DNA from: an uncultured Anaerotignum sp.
GTDB lineage: Bacteria > Bacillota > Clostridia > Lachnospirales > Anaerotignaceae
Assembly: GCA_910578425.1 (NCBI GenBank)
Contig: CAJTQX010000005.1
Coordinates: 1 to 64,000, forward strand
Reading direction: 5' to 3'
DNA length: 64,000 nucleotides
In this document: positions 56,740 to 64,000 of the stretch, piece by piece
Layout of the letters: each line of letters opens with the position of its first letter
Position numbering within the stretch: the first letter of the stretch is position 1
Position numbers and translations under genes: made by a program
The notes under the pieces: generated by a model
Seen by the model: only the letters and a program-made list of their open reading frames with translations
Told to the model about the DNA's origin: nothing
Database searches by the model: none

Positions 56740-56848
56740 AGCCCAGTGTCCGTTTTTATGGGCTTTTCTAAGCAGGCTCAAAAAAACGGTACGGAAAAAG
56801 AGAGATTGCAAAAGCAGATCGTATGATTCTATTAAGGAGGTGCAGTTC

Positions 56849-57268
56849 ATGCCTACGTTTAACCAGTTAGTAAGAAAAGGCAGACAGACTGTTGAGAAAA
56901 AATCCACAGCACCCGCATTGCAGAAGGGTCTGAATTCTCTTCAGAAAAAAGCAACAGACGTTTCCTCTCCTCAGAAAAGAGGCGTTTGCACAGCTGTAAA
57001 AACTTCTACACCGAAAAAGCCTAACTCCGCGCTCAGAAAAATTGCCAGAGTTCGTCTTTCCAACGGTATCGAAGTTACCGCTTATATCCCCGGCGAAGGC
57101 CACAACCTTCAGGAGCACAGCGTTGTGCTGATCAGGGGCGGCAGAGTAAAAGACCTTCCCGGTGTGCGTTACCACATCGTAAGAGGTACTCTGGATACAG
57201 CCGGCGTTGCAAACAGAATGCAGGCAAGATCCAAATACGGCGCAAAACGCCCGAAAGCCAAAAAGTAA
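56849..57268 (+). CDS. rpsL: 30S ribosomal protein S12
   Basis: 139 residues; ATG at 56849 after AAGGAGGTG gives the standard start [12 protein letters not shown]. Conserved [42 protein letters not shown]-like core and [11 protein letters not shown] tail are present. The streptomycin-relevant lysines appear wild type (TPKKPNS and the GRVKDLPGV loop). It decodes at the A site of the small subunit. First gene of the str operon. Confidence 0.98.
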   Translation: [139 protein letters not shown]

Positions 57269-57423
57269 TATCATTTGACCGAAAAGGAAATTATGCCTTA
57301 TGGGAATCAATACAATCTGCGATTGCTTAGACGGGATACATTGATAAGATAAGGCATGAAAACATGGACTGCGGGTCCATGAAGTACCGAGAATAGCTTT
57401 TATTCATTAAGGAGGGAAGAATC
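57269..57423 (+). promoter_or_regulatory. Structured rpsL-rpsG intercistronic RNA
   Basis: Within 155 bases, ATGCCTTAT (57293-57301) pairs with ATAAGGCAT (57349-57357), and CATGGAC-TGCGG-GTCCATG forms a perfect hairpin just before the rpsG leader. In E. coli the same gap carries the S7 autoregulatory site; a similar role here is inference. Confidence 0.45.
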
Positions 57424-57894
57424 GTGCCAAGAAAAGGACATGTTGCGAAAAGAGAGGTTCTCGCTGACCCTATCTACAACAGCAAGCTGGTGACGAAGCT
57501 CATCAACAGCATTATGCTGGACGGCAAAAAGGGCGTAGCAGAGAAAATCGTTTATGGTGCGTTTGACAAAGTAGCGGAAAAAACAGGGAAAGAACCCCTG
57601 GAAGCGTTTGAGGAAGCTCTGGGCAATATTATGCCTGTGCTGGAGGTTAAGGCTCGCCGCGTCGGCGGCGCAACCTACCAGGTGCCTATGGAAATCCGCC
57701 CCGAAAGGCGGCAGACACTGGGCCTGAGATGGCTGACCATCTACTCCAGAAAACGCGGCGAGAAAACTATGGTTGACCGCCTTGCAGGCGAAATCATGGA
57801 CGCGCTGAACAACGCCGGCGGCGCATGCAAGAAGAAAGACGAAACACACAAGATGGCAGAGGCCAACAAGGCTTTCTCCCACTTCAAGTGGTAA
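57424..57894 (+). CDS. rpsG: 30S ribosomal protein S7
   Basis: 156 residues from a GTG start behind AAGGAGGGAAG. It begins VPRKGHVAKREVLADPIYNS and carries GGATYQVPMEIRPERRQTLGLRW, the typical 16S-binding segment, plus the ANKAFSHFKW end. S7 starts assembly of the 30S head and lies in the str operon between S12 and EF-G. Confidence 0.98.
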   Translation: MPRKGHVAKREVLADPIYNSKLVTKLINSIMLDGKKGVAEKIVYGAFDKVAEKTGKEPLEAFEEALGNIMPVLEVKARRVGGATYQVPMEIRPERRQTLGLRWLTIYSRKRGEKTMVDRLAGEIMDALNNAGGACKKKDETHKMAEANKAFSHFKW

Positions 57895-57985
57895 TCAGCC
57901 ATTTTTGACGGCTAAGAATGAAAAGCAGGGCTTTGGGAAAAACTTTCAGAGGCTTGAGGTTTTCCAAGGGAAGCACTGGTTTATT

Positions 57986-58031
57986 CCGGCGCATGTATCG
58001 GTGGGAAATTTTCCGCTGGTACATGTGCCGG
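57986..58031 (+). promoter_or_regulatory. Strong hairpin before fusA
   Basis: CCGGCGCATGTA (57986-57997) pairs with TACATGTGCCGG (58020-58031) with one G-T, plus an inner GGGAAA/TTTTCC stem. No T-run follows, so it looks regulatory or stabilising rather than a terminator; fusA starts 58 bases on. Confidence 0.5.
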
Positions 58032-58088
58032 GGATAAAATCAGTGGTTCCTGAAATGACCCTGAGGACAGCATAAAGGAGGAGTAAGC

Positions 58089-60173
58089 GTGGCAAACAGA
58101 GCGTATCCGCTTGCCAGGACCAGAAACATCGGTATTATGGCGCATATTGACGCTGGTAAGACTACCCTTACGGAGCGTATCCTGTTCTACACCGGACGGA
58201 ATTACAAAATCGGCGATACCCACGAGGGTACGGCGACGATGGACTGGATGGAGCAGGAACAGGAAAGAGGCATTACAATCACATCCGCGGCAACAACCTG
58301 CCATTGGAACGAAAACAGGATCAATATTATTGATACACCCGGACACGTTGACTTCACAGTTGAAGTAGAACGTTCCCTGCGTGTTCTGGACGGTGCCGTC
58401 TGCGTATTCTGCGCAAAGGGCGGCGTAGAGCCTCAGTCCGAAACTGTATGGCGTCAGGCGGATAACTACAACGTACCCAGAATGGCGTTTGTAAACAAAA
58501 TGGACATTATGGGCGCGAATTTCTACAACGTGCTTCAGATGATGGTAGACAGACTGGGCTGCAACCCTGTGGCCGTTACACTGCCTATCGGCACAGAAAG
58601 CGATTTCGTCGGCATCATTGACCTGATGAAGATGAAAGCATATATTTATGAAGATGATCTCGGCAAGGAGATTGATGAAGAAGATATTCCTGCTGATTAT
58701 CTGGAAAAGGCAGAGGAATACCATGCGAAAATGGTAGAGGCCATCTGCGAGACAGACGAGGCACTGATGGAAAAATTCTTCGCGGAGGAGGAAATCTCCG
58801 AGGAAGAGTTGAAGGCCGCACTGCGCAAGGCTTGCATTGCGTGTGAAATCATTCCCGTATTCTGCGGTTCCGCATACAGAAACAAAGGCGTGCAGAAGCT
58901 GTTGGACGGCGTTATCGAATATATGCCCGCACCAGTAGACATTCCCGCGATCAAGGGAATTGACCCGGAAACAGGCGAAGAAACGGAAAGACATTCTTCT
59001 GACGAAGAACCCTTCTCCGCTCTGGCGTTCAAGATCATGAACGACCCGTTCGTAGGAAAGCTGGCGTTCTTCCGCGTGTATTCCGGTACACTGGATTCCG
59101 GCACTTATGTATACAACTCCACAAAGGGCAAAAAGGAACGTGTTGGCCGTATTTTGCAGATGCACGCAAACCACAGGGAAGAAATCGACAAGGTTTATTC
59201 CGGCGATATCGCCGCGGCGGTCGGCTTCAAGCTGACAACAACGGGCGATACCATCTGTGATGAAAACCATGAGGTTATTTTGGAATCTATGGTATTCCCC
59301 GAACCCGTTATTGAGGTTGCGATTGAGCCTAAGACAAAGGCGGGCCGCGACAAGATGGGCATCGCGCTGGCGAAGCTGGCGGAGGAAGACCCGACATTCA
59401 AGACATACACCAACCCGGAAACAGGCGATACCATCATTGCCGGCATGGGCGAACTGCATCTGGAAATCATCGTTGACCGTCTGCTGAGAGAATTCAAGGT
59501 AGAGGCAAACGTTGGCGCGCCCCAGGTTTCCTATAAAGAAACATTCCGCAAGGCGGTTGACGTGGAAGGCAAATTTGTACGTCAGTCCGGCGGCCGCGGC
59601 CAGTACGGCCACTGTAAGGTTCGGTTCTATCCAATCCCTACAGACGCGGAGCATAACTATGAATTCGTAAACGCGACAGTCGGCGGTTCCATCCCGAAGG
59701 AATATATCCCCGCGATTGACAAGGGCATCCAGCAGGCGATGCAGAGCGGTATTCTGGGCGGTTATCCCGTACTGGGCGTTAAGGCGGAGGTTTACGACGG
59801 TTCCTACCATGAAGTAGACTCTTCCGAATCCGCTTACCAGATCGCCGGTTCTATGGCGTTCAAGGAAGCGATGAGAAAAGGCGACGCGATTCTGCTGGAG
59901 CCTATCATGAAGGTTACGGTTACAGTACCTGAGGAATATATGGGCGACGTTATCGGCGATATCAACAGCCGCCGCGGACGTATCGAGGGCATGGAAGCAA
60001 GGAACGGCGTTCAGGTGATCCATTCCTATGTACCCCTGGCTGAAATGTTCGGCTATTCCACAGACCTGCGTTCCAAATCTCAGGGCCGCGGCAACTATGT
60101 TATGGAAGTTGACCACTATGAACCCTGCCCGAAATCCGTACAGGAGAAGGTTCTGGAAGGCAAGAAGGGCTGA
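58089..60173 (+). CDS. fusA: Elongation factor G
   Basis: 694 residues from a GTG start after AAGGAGGAG. GTPase motifs: IDAGKTTLTERIL, DTPGHVDFTVEVERSL and VNKMD; the five-domain length is standard, with QYGHCKVRFYP and SRRGRIEGMEARNGVQ in domains IV-V. It catalyses ribosomal translocation. It is preceded by a strong hairpin. The antisense frame over it is long but is a compositional shadow. Confidence 0.98.
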   Translation: MANRAYPLARTRNIGIMAHIDAGKTTLTERILFYTGRNYKIGDTHEGTATMDWMEQEQERGITITSAATTCHWNENRINIIDTPGHVDFTVEVERSLRVLDGAVCVFCAKGGVEPQSETVWRQADNYNVPRMAFVNKMDIMGANFYNVLQMMVDRLGCNPVAVTLPIGTESDFVGIIDLMKMKAYIYEDDLGKEIDEEDIPADYLEKAEEYHAKMVEAICETDEALMEKFFAEEEISEEELKAALRKACIACEIIPVFCGSAYRNKGVQKLLDGVIEYMPAPVDIPAIKGIDPETGEETERHSSDEEPFSALAFKIMNDPFVGKLAFFRVYSGTLDSGTYVYNSTKGKKERVGRILQMHANHREEIDKVYSGDIAAAVGFKLTTTGDTICDENHEVILESMVFPEPVIEVAIEPKTKAGRDKMGIALAKLAEEDPTFKTYTNPETGDTIIAGMGELHLEIIVDRLLREFKVEANVGAPQVSYKETFRKAVDVEGKFVRQSGGRGQYGHCKVRFYPIPTDAEHNYEFVNATVGGSIPKEYIPAIDKGIQQAMQSGILGGYPVLGVKAEVYDGSYHEVDSSESAYQIAGSMAFKEAMRKGDAILLEPIMKVTVTVPEEYMGDVIGDINSRRGRIEGMEARNGVQVIHSYVPLAEMFGYSTDLRSKSQGRGNYVMEVDHYEPCPKSVQEKVLEGKKG

Positions 60174-60263
60174 TCGGAGCCGTCAGGGGCCTGTTTTTGA
60201 GGGGATTGCCCCTATGGAACAGCGGAATGCCTAAAAATACTGTATATAATTGGATTTTTGGTA

Positions 60264-60292
60264 TTGCAAAAAAACAGGAAGTCTAATATAAT
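60264..60292 (+). promoter_or_regulatory. Promoter in front of tuf
   Basis: TTGCAA (60264-60269), 17-base spacer, TATAAT (60287-60292), ~80 bases before tuf. It allows extra EF-Tu expression independent of the str promoter. Confidence 0.7.
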
Positions 60293-60373
60293 GAAAGACG
60301 ATGGAGAACATTTCTGAAAATGATTTCGGAATCGGCAGATTTCCAACAACTTATTTAAGGAGGATTACAAAAA

Positions 60374-61567
60374 ATGGCTAAGCAAAAATTTGAAAGAACC
60401 AAACCTCATATGAATATTGGTACGATCGGTCACGTTGACCACGGCAAAACAACACTGACAGCAGCGATCACAAAGACACTGCACGAGAGATACCAGATTG
60501 GTGAGGCGGTTGCTTTTGAAAACATCGACAAGGCACCCGAAGAAAGAGAACGTGGTATTACAATTTCCACAGCGCACGTTGAATATGAAACACCCGCAAG
60601 ACACTATGCGCACGTTGACTGCCCGGGCCATGCTGACTATGTAAAGAACATGATCACAGGCGCAGCTCAGATGGACGGTGCTATTCTGGTAGTGGCTGCA
60701 ACAGACGGCCCTATGGCTCAGACAAGAGAGCATATCCTGCTTTCCAGACAGGTAGGCGTTCCCTATATCGTTGTATTCATGAACAAATGCGACATGGTTG
60801 AGGACGAAGAACTGCTTGACCTGGTTGAAATGGAAATCAGAGAGCTGCTGAGCGAGTATGAATTCCCCGGCGATGACATCCCTGTTATCAGAGGTTCCGC
60901 ATTCCAGGCTTTGCAGGATCCCAGCGGCGCATGGGGCGACAAGATCCTTGAACTGTTCGAGCAGATCGAATCTTATATTCCTACACCCAAACGTGACACA
61001 GACAAGCCTTTCCTGATGCCCGTTGAGGACGTATTCTCCATCACAGGCCGTGGTACGGTTGCAACAGGCAGAGTAGAAGCTGGTGTTGTTAAGGTTCAGG
61101 ATGAAGTTGAAATCGTTGGTCTGACTGAAGAAATCAGAAAAGTTGTTGTAACAGGCGTTGAAATGTTCAGAAAGCTGCTGGATCAGGCAGAAGCTGGCGA
61201 CAACATCGGCGTACTGCTGCGCGGCGTTCAGAGAAACGAAATCGAAAGAGGTCAGGTACTGGCAAAACCCGGTTCCATCACACCTCATACAAAATTCAAA
61301 GCTCAGGTTTATGTACTGAGCAAAGAAGAGGGTGGCCGTCATACACCTTTCTTCAACAACTACAGACCTCAGTTCTATTTCAGAACAACAGACGTTACAG
61401 GCGTAATCAGCCTGCCTGCCGGCACAGAGATGTGCATGCCTGGCGATAACGTTGAAATGACAATTGAGCTGATCACTCCCGTAGCTATGGATCAGGGTGT
61501 TAAATTCTCTATCCGTGAAGGCGGCAGAACAGTTGGCGCAGGTTCCGTAGTAGAAGTTATCGAGTAA
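60374..61567 (+). CDS. tuf: Elongation factor Tu
   Basis: 397 residues, start after AAGGAGGATT. GTP sites GHVDHGKTTL, DCPGHADYV and MNKCDMV are intact, and the C-terminal domain ends FSIREGGRTVGAGSVVEVIE. It delivers aminoacyl-tRNA to the ribosome. The codon set is strongly biased to a few codons, as expected for a top-expressed gene. A strong terminator closes the operon. Confidence 0.98.
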   Translation: MAKQKFERTKPHMNIGTIGHVDHGKTTLTAAITKTLHERYQIGEAVAFENIDKAPEERERGITISTAHVEYETPARHYAHVDCPGHADYVKNMITGAAQMDGAILVVAATDGPMAQTREHILLSRQVGVPYIVVFMNKCDMVEDEELLDLVEMEIRELLSEYEFPGDDIPVIRGSAFQALQDPSGAWGDKILELFEQIESYIPTPKRDTDKPFLMPVEDVFSITGRGTVATGRVEAGVVKVQDEVEIVGLTEEIRKVVVTGVEMFRKLLDQAEAGDNIGVLLRGVQRNEIERGQVLAKPGSITPHTKFKAQVYVLSKEEGGRHTPFFNNYRPQFYFRTTDVTGVISLPAGTEMCMPGDNVEMTIELITPVAMDQGVKFSIREGGRTVGAGSVVEVIE

Positions 61568-61595
61568 TCGAAAAATATTTCAGGAATGTACGCGG

Positions 61596-61627
61596 AGGCG
61601 GCACAGCGAAAGCTGTGCCGCCTTTTT
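61596..61627 (+). terminator. str operon terminator
   Basis: Perfect 12-bp stem AGGCGGCACAGC (61596-61607) with GCTGTGCCGCCT (61612-61623), loop GAAA, then TTTT. Confidence 0.95.
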
Positions 61628-61740
61628 GCGGTTAAGCCTTTTTCAATAAGCAGCCGGAAAGGAGTCCGGACGCCGCAGGCGGCTTTGCGGGGCAAAGCGC
61701 GGGCAGGCCTGGGGGGCATAGCAGCAGGGGCTTTTAGTCA
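61628..61740. repeat. Dispersed repeat (family 1, copy E)
   Basis: GGTTAAGCCTTTTTCAATAAG, a GCCGGA..TCCGGA hairpin and GGCTTTGCGGGGCAAAGCGC mirror, in the same order, the block at 5930-6000 in copy A. Confidence 0.65.
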
Positions 61741-61801
61741 ATGTGACGGGGTTTTGTCTGACAATGAAAAGGTGGAAAAATTAGTTTCTGTGCGAAATAT
61801 A

Positions 61802-61830
61802 TTGACAGAGAATAGACAATGGTGTAAAGT
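61802..61830 (+). promoter_or_regulatory. Possible promoter without an evident gene
   Basis: TTGACA (61802-61807), 17-base spacer, TAAAGT (61825-61830). Any transcript would cover the inverted repeats before the dehydrogenase promoter. Confidence 0.4.
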
Positions 61831-62304
61831 GAAAGAGTACAAAAGAGATTCCAGCTTATGGGCGTTGCCATAAGAAAATTTCAGCTTTTGATATGCCTGA
61901 AAAATTTGGATTTTTCAGAGCGGTTACCATTTTAGAAGAAATTTTCTCAGGCAACAGCCGTCAGCGTTTGACTTAAGAAATCAATCGAAACGAAAAATTT
62001 GTTTTCTTAAGTCAGGCCGCTTTGGCGCAGCTGTTATTTTTTCGGCTGAATCATTCGCATACGAAATAATTTGGCGCGTTTTTTTGCGCCGGCAGAAAAA
62101 ATGGCTGCGGAAAACCCGATTTTACAGGGGAGAAGGACGGCGAAGAGTATTTTTGCGGCGATATTCTCCGGTGGACGCGGCTTGGACGAGAGAAAAATTC
62201 CCATGCGGCTTTTGGTTGTTTTTTTAAGAGCGGCGACAGGGAAAATATGTCGGTATTACCATAAAAGACGGGCGTTTTTTATGGAATATTTATCGACAAA
62301 AATG

Positions 62305-62334
62305 TTGACAAATTTTAGACAAGAATGGTATAGT
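62305..62334 (+). promoter_or_regulatory. Promoter of acyl-CoA dehydrogenase operon
   Basis: TTGACA (62305-62310), 18-base spacer, TATAGT (62329-62334), leaving a ~155-base leader. Confidence 0.75.
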
Positions 62335-62496
62335 CATTATGGAGACGTTATGCGCTTTTCTATTGATGTGCGAACAGTAGGAAGGTGTGTAAGGACTCCG
62401 GCGGCAGCGTCAAAGGAAGTAGGTAGTTTTTAAGGAGCAGCTGCGGCAGGACCTGCCCGGCGTTCCAAAATATTTAAAAAATAGGAGGAATATTAA

Positions 62497-63636
62497 ATGG
62501 ATTTCAAATTAACAAAAACTCAGATGCTTCAGCAAGAGTTGTTCAGAAAATTTGCTGAAACAGAAATTAAACCAATCGCAAAGGATATGGACGAGGCGGA
62601 AGACTACGACCGCGAACTCCTCCAGAAACTGCAGAAAATCGGCGCCTTTGGTATTCCTTACAGCAGAGAATACGGCGGACAGGGCGCGGATGTGCTGACA
62701 TACACACTGTGCATGGAAGAGATGTCCAAAGTAGATGCTTCCACAGGTATCACACTTTCCGTACATACCTCCCTTTGCTGCCCTTGCATCAATGAGTTTG
62801 GTACAGAAGAACAGAAACAGAAATACCTGAGACCTCTGGTTGACGGTTCCAAAATCGGCTGCTTCGGTCTGACAGAGCCCGGCGCTGGTACAGACGCTGC
62901 TGGCGTACGCACAGAAGCAAAACTGGAAGGCGACTACTATGTACTGAACGGTACAAAGATGTTCACAACAAACTCCGGCTTTGCTGACACATTCATCGTA
63001 TTCGCACTGACAGATAAGACAAAAGGCCCTAAGGGTATGTCCGCGTTCATCGTTGAAAGAGGCTACGAAGGCCTGTCCGTTGGCCCCAACATCGAACGTA
63101 TGGGTATCAGAGCGGCTTCCAACTGCGAAGTTATCTATGAAAACGTTAAGGTTCCCAAGGAAAACCTGCTGGGCAAAGAAGGCCAGGGCTTCAAGATTGC
63201 TATGACAGCTCTGGGCGGCGGCCGTATCGGTATCGGCGCACAGTCCGTTGGTATTGCACAGGGCGCGATCGACGAAACACTGAAATATGTTAAAGAAAGA
63301 AAACAGGGCGGCAAGCCTATCGGCAAATACCAGAACACACAGTTCAAGCTTGCTGAGTGCCAGACAAAGGTTGACGCTGCCAGACTGATGGTTTGGAGAG
63401 CTGCAACAGAGAAAGACCTGCACGGCAACTACGCTCCTTATGCTGCAATGTGCAAATACTTCGCTTCCGACGTTGCGAACGAAGTAACAAGACAGTGCGT
63501 ACAGCTGTTCGGCGGCTATGGCTACTGCCGTGAGTACCCCGTAGAAAGAGCAATGCGCGACGCGAAGATCACAGAGATCTACGAAGGTACAAACGAAGCT
63601 ATGAAGATGATCATCTCCGGTTCTATGAAGGTTTGA
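62497..63636 (+). CDS. Acyl-CoA dehydrogenase (short-chain; butyryl- or acryloyl/propionyl-CoA type)
   Basis: 379 residues, start after ATAGGAGGAAT. FAD and substrate segments CFGLTEPGAGTDAAG, KMFTTNSGFAD and GGYGYCREYPVERAMRDAKI are present, and the catalytic base is Glu363 in IYEGTNEAM. It oxidises or, with electron-bifurcating Etf, reduces a short enoyl-CoA in the cytosol. EtfB follows 60 bases later. In clostridial butyrate operons bcd-etf sits among crt, hbd and thl; here tuf lies upstream and no such genes are seen, so acryloyl-CoA reductase of propionate formation is a real alternative. The substrate is not decidable from sequence alone. Confidence 0.95.
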   Translation: MDFKLTKTQMLQQELFRKFAETEIKPIAKDMDEAEDYDRELLQKLQKIGAFGIPYSREYGGQGADVLTYTLCMEEMSKVDASTGITLSVHTSLCCPCINEFGTEEQKQKYLRPLVDGSKIGCFGLTEPGAGTDAAGVRTEAKLEGDYYVLNGTKMFTTNSGFADTFIVFALTDKTKGPKGMSAFIVERGYEGLSVGPNIERMGIRAASNCEVIYENVKVPKENLLGKEGQGFKIAMTALGGGRIGIGAQSVGIAQGAIDETLKYVKERKQGGKPIGKYQNTQFKLAECQTKVDAARLMVWRAATEKDLHGNYAPYAAMCKYFASDVANEVTRQCVQLFGGYGYCREYPVERAMRDAKITEIYEGTNEAMKMIISGSMKV

Positions 63637-63696
63637 TAACTAGAGGTAAAGAGTTGATTAAAAAGCTGAATACTATATTTTGGAAGGAGAACTATA

Positions 63697-64000
63697 ATGA
63701 AAATCGTTGTATGTATTAAACAAGTACCCGATACAGTAGAAGTTAAAATCGATCCTAAGACAGGCACACTGATCCGTGACGGTGTTCCCTCTATTATCAA
63801 CCATGACGACAAAACAGGCATCGAGGCTGCTCTGCAGCTGAGAGAACAGCTGGGCGGCACAGTTACAGTTGTATCCATGGGCCCTCCTCAGGCTGACGTT
63901 GCACTGAGAGAAGCTCTGGCTATGGGCTGCGATGAGGCTGTTCTGGTTTCCGCAAGAGAGTTCGGCGGTTCCGATACATACGCTACATCCGGCATTCTGG
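63697..64000 (+). CDS. etfB: Electron transfer flavoprotein beta subunit (partial, 5' end)
   Basis: The first 101 codons are visible, running off the window. Start after TGGAAGGAG. MKIVVCIKQVPDT and the TGTLIRDGVPSIINHDDK segment followed by ALQLREQLGG and VVSMGPPQADVALREALAMG are typical of EtfB in anaerobic, crotonyl/acryloyl-CoA-linked systems. It carries electrons between NADH/ferredoxin and the dehydrogenase together with EtfA, expected just beyond the edge. Confidence 0.96.
   Translation, partial: MKIVVCIKQVPDTVEVKIDPKTGTLIRDGVPSIINHDDKTGIEAALQLREQLGGTVTVVSMGPPQADVALREALAMGCDEAVLVSAREFGGSDTYATSGIL

Larger units (their letters stand above)
56243..56848. repeat. Hairpin-rich intergenic region before the str operon (family 1-like, copy D)
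   Basis: 606 bases. After the SLH gene terminator there is a 15-bp direct repeat CCGCAGGCAAAAATG (56313 and 56407), stem-loops CCCCGC-TAAA-GCGGGG and CGGGC-GAA-GCCCG-TTTTT, a perfect 11-bp stem CCGCCAAAAAC/GTTTTTGGCGG (56432-56477) and CCGCCGCAT-GGA-ATGCGGCGG (near 56577). The last 140 bases hold the str promoter and leader. No gene is seen. Confidence 0.6.
61568..62496. other. 929-base gap between tuf and acyl-CoA dehydrogenase
   Basis: After the tuf terminator come a family-1 repeat block (61628-61740), a promoter-like pair at 61802, stem-loops CTGAAAAA-TTTGGA-TTTTTCAG (near 61894) and TGACTTAAGAAA (61969-61980) / TTTCTTAAGTCA (62003-62014), and the dehydrogenase promoter at 62305. Open frames across it lack ribosome sites. 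Confidence 0.6.

Noticed and set aside
57981..60116. 711-codon frame on the minus strand opposite fusA
   Set aside because: Compositional shadow of fusA; Cys/His/Phe-rich nonsense-like sequence and no ribosome site.
61586..62433. Open frames of 95 and 120 codons between tuf and the dehydrogenase
   Set aside because: They run through the tuf terminator, repeats or the dehydrogenase promoter and lack ribosome sites.

Overview
The window looks like a chromosome segment of a spore-forming, anaerobic Firmicute (class Clostridia). Evidence for this is a complete GerA-type germinant receptor operon, SpoIIR, SleB, CotJ and GerS-like sporulation genes, GlgC/GlgD paired subunits, QueH, strong AGGAGG ribosome binding sites and an acyl-CoA dehydrogenase-EtfB pair. 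A Lachnospirales member close to Anaerotignum is my best guess. That placement is an inference; no 16S rRNA is present to settle it.

Layout. 1-620: 3' end of a 23S rRNA followed directly by tRNA-Asn, tRNA-Glu and tRNA-Cys and a terminator; no 5S gene follows the 23S. 713-2956: soluble hybrid histidine kinase. 3.1-10.8 kb: pentitol/pentose-type catabolic locus (sugar ABC ATPase, permease, binding lipoprotein, xylitol/sorbitol-type dehydrogenase, xylulokinase, O-acetyltransferase) driven by a consensus promoter and interrupted by two copies of a dispersed repeat. 11.0-14.3 kb: diaminopropionate ammonia-lyase divergent from a sigma-54-activator-like regulator whose ATPase motifs are all lost. 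14.6-17.0 kb: glgC-glgD on the minus strand. 17.4-20.7 kb: small protein, MurC, TolC-family exported protein. 20.9-28.1 kb: sporulation and germination block (gerAA-AB-AC, spoIIR, sleB, cotJA-cotJB-broken cotJC, gerS-like lipoprotein) ending with an unpaired MazF. 28.2-31.6 kb: exonuclease III, unknown protein, nitrilase-family amidase, TM2 protein, small ribbon-helix-helix protein. 31.7-39.2 kb: rpoB-rpoC on the minus strand. 39.9-43.4 kb: queH, an EamA exporter, an LtaS-like enzyme. 43.8-50.2 kb: two LytR-CpsA-Psr ligases, uridine kinase, SIMPL protein, metallophosphatase and small proteins. 50.5-56.2 kb: an 1898-residue S-layer-homology surface protein. 56.8-61.6 kb: rpsL-rpsG-fusA-tuf. 62.5-64.0 kb: acyl-CoA dehydrogenase and the start of etfB.

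How it works together. The transporter, dehydrogenase and kinase would import a pentitol, oxidise it to a ketopentose and phosphorylate it for the pentose phosphate pathway. The spore block spans forespore-to-mother-cell signalling (SpoIIR), coat (CotJ), cortex lysis (SleB, GerS) and germinant sensing. LtaS, the two LCP enzymes and the SLH protein build and decorate the envelope. The rpoBC and str operons, normally contiguous in Firmicutes, are split and face opposite directions; a single inversion of about 31.6-56.8 kb would restore the canonical order.

Several GC-rich, hairpin-forming dispersed repeats lie in the intergenic spaces, including one about 188-bp element with near-perfect terminal inverted repeats. 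I saw no CRISPR array, prophage or transposase gene.
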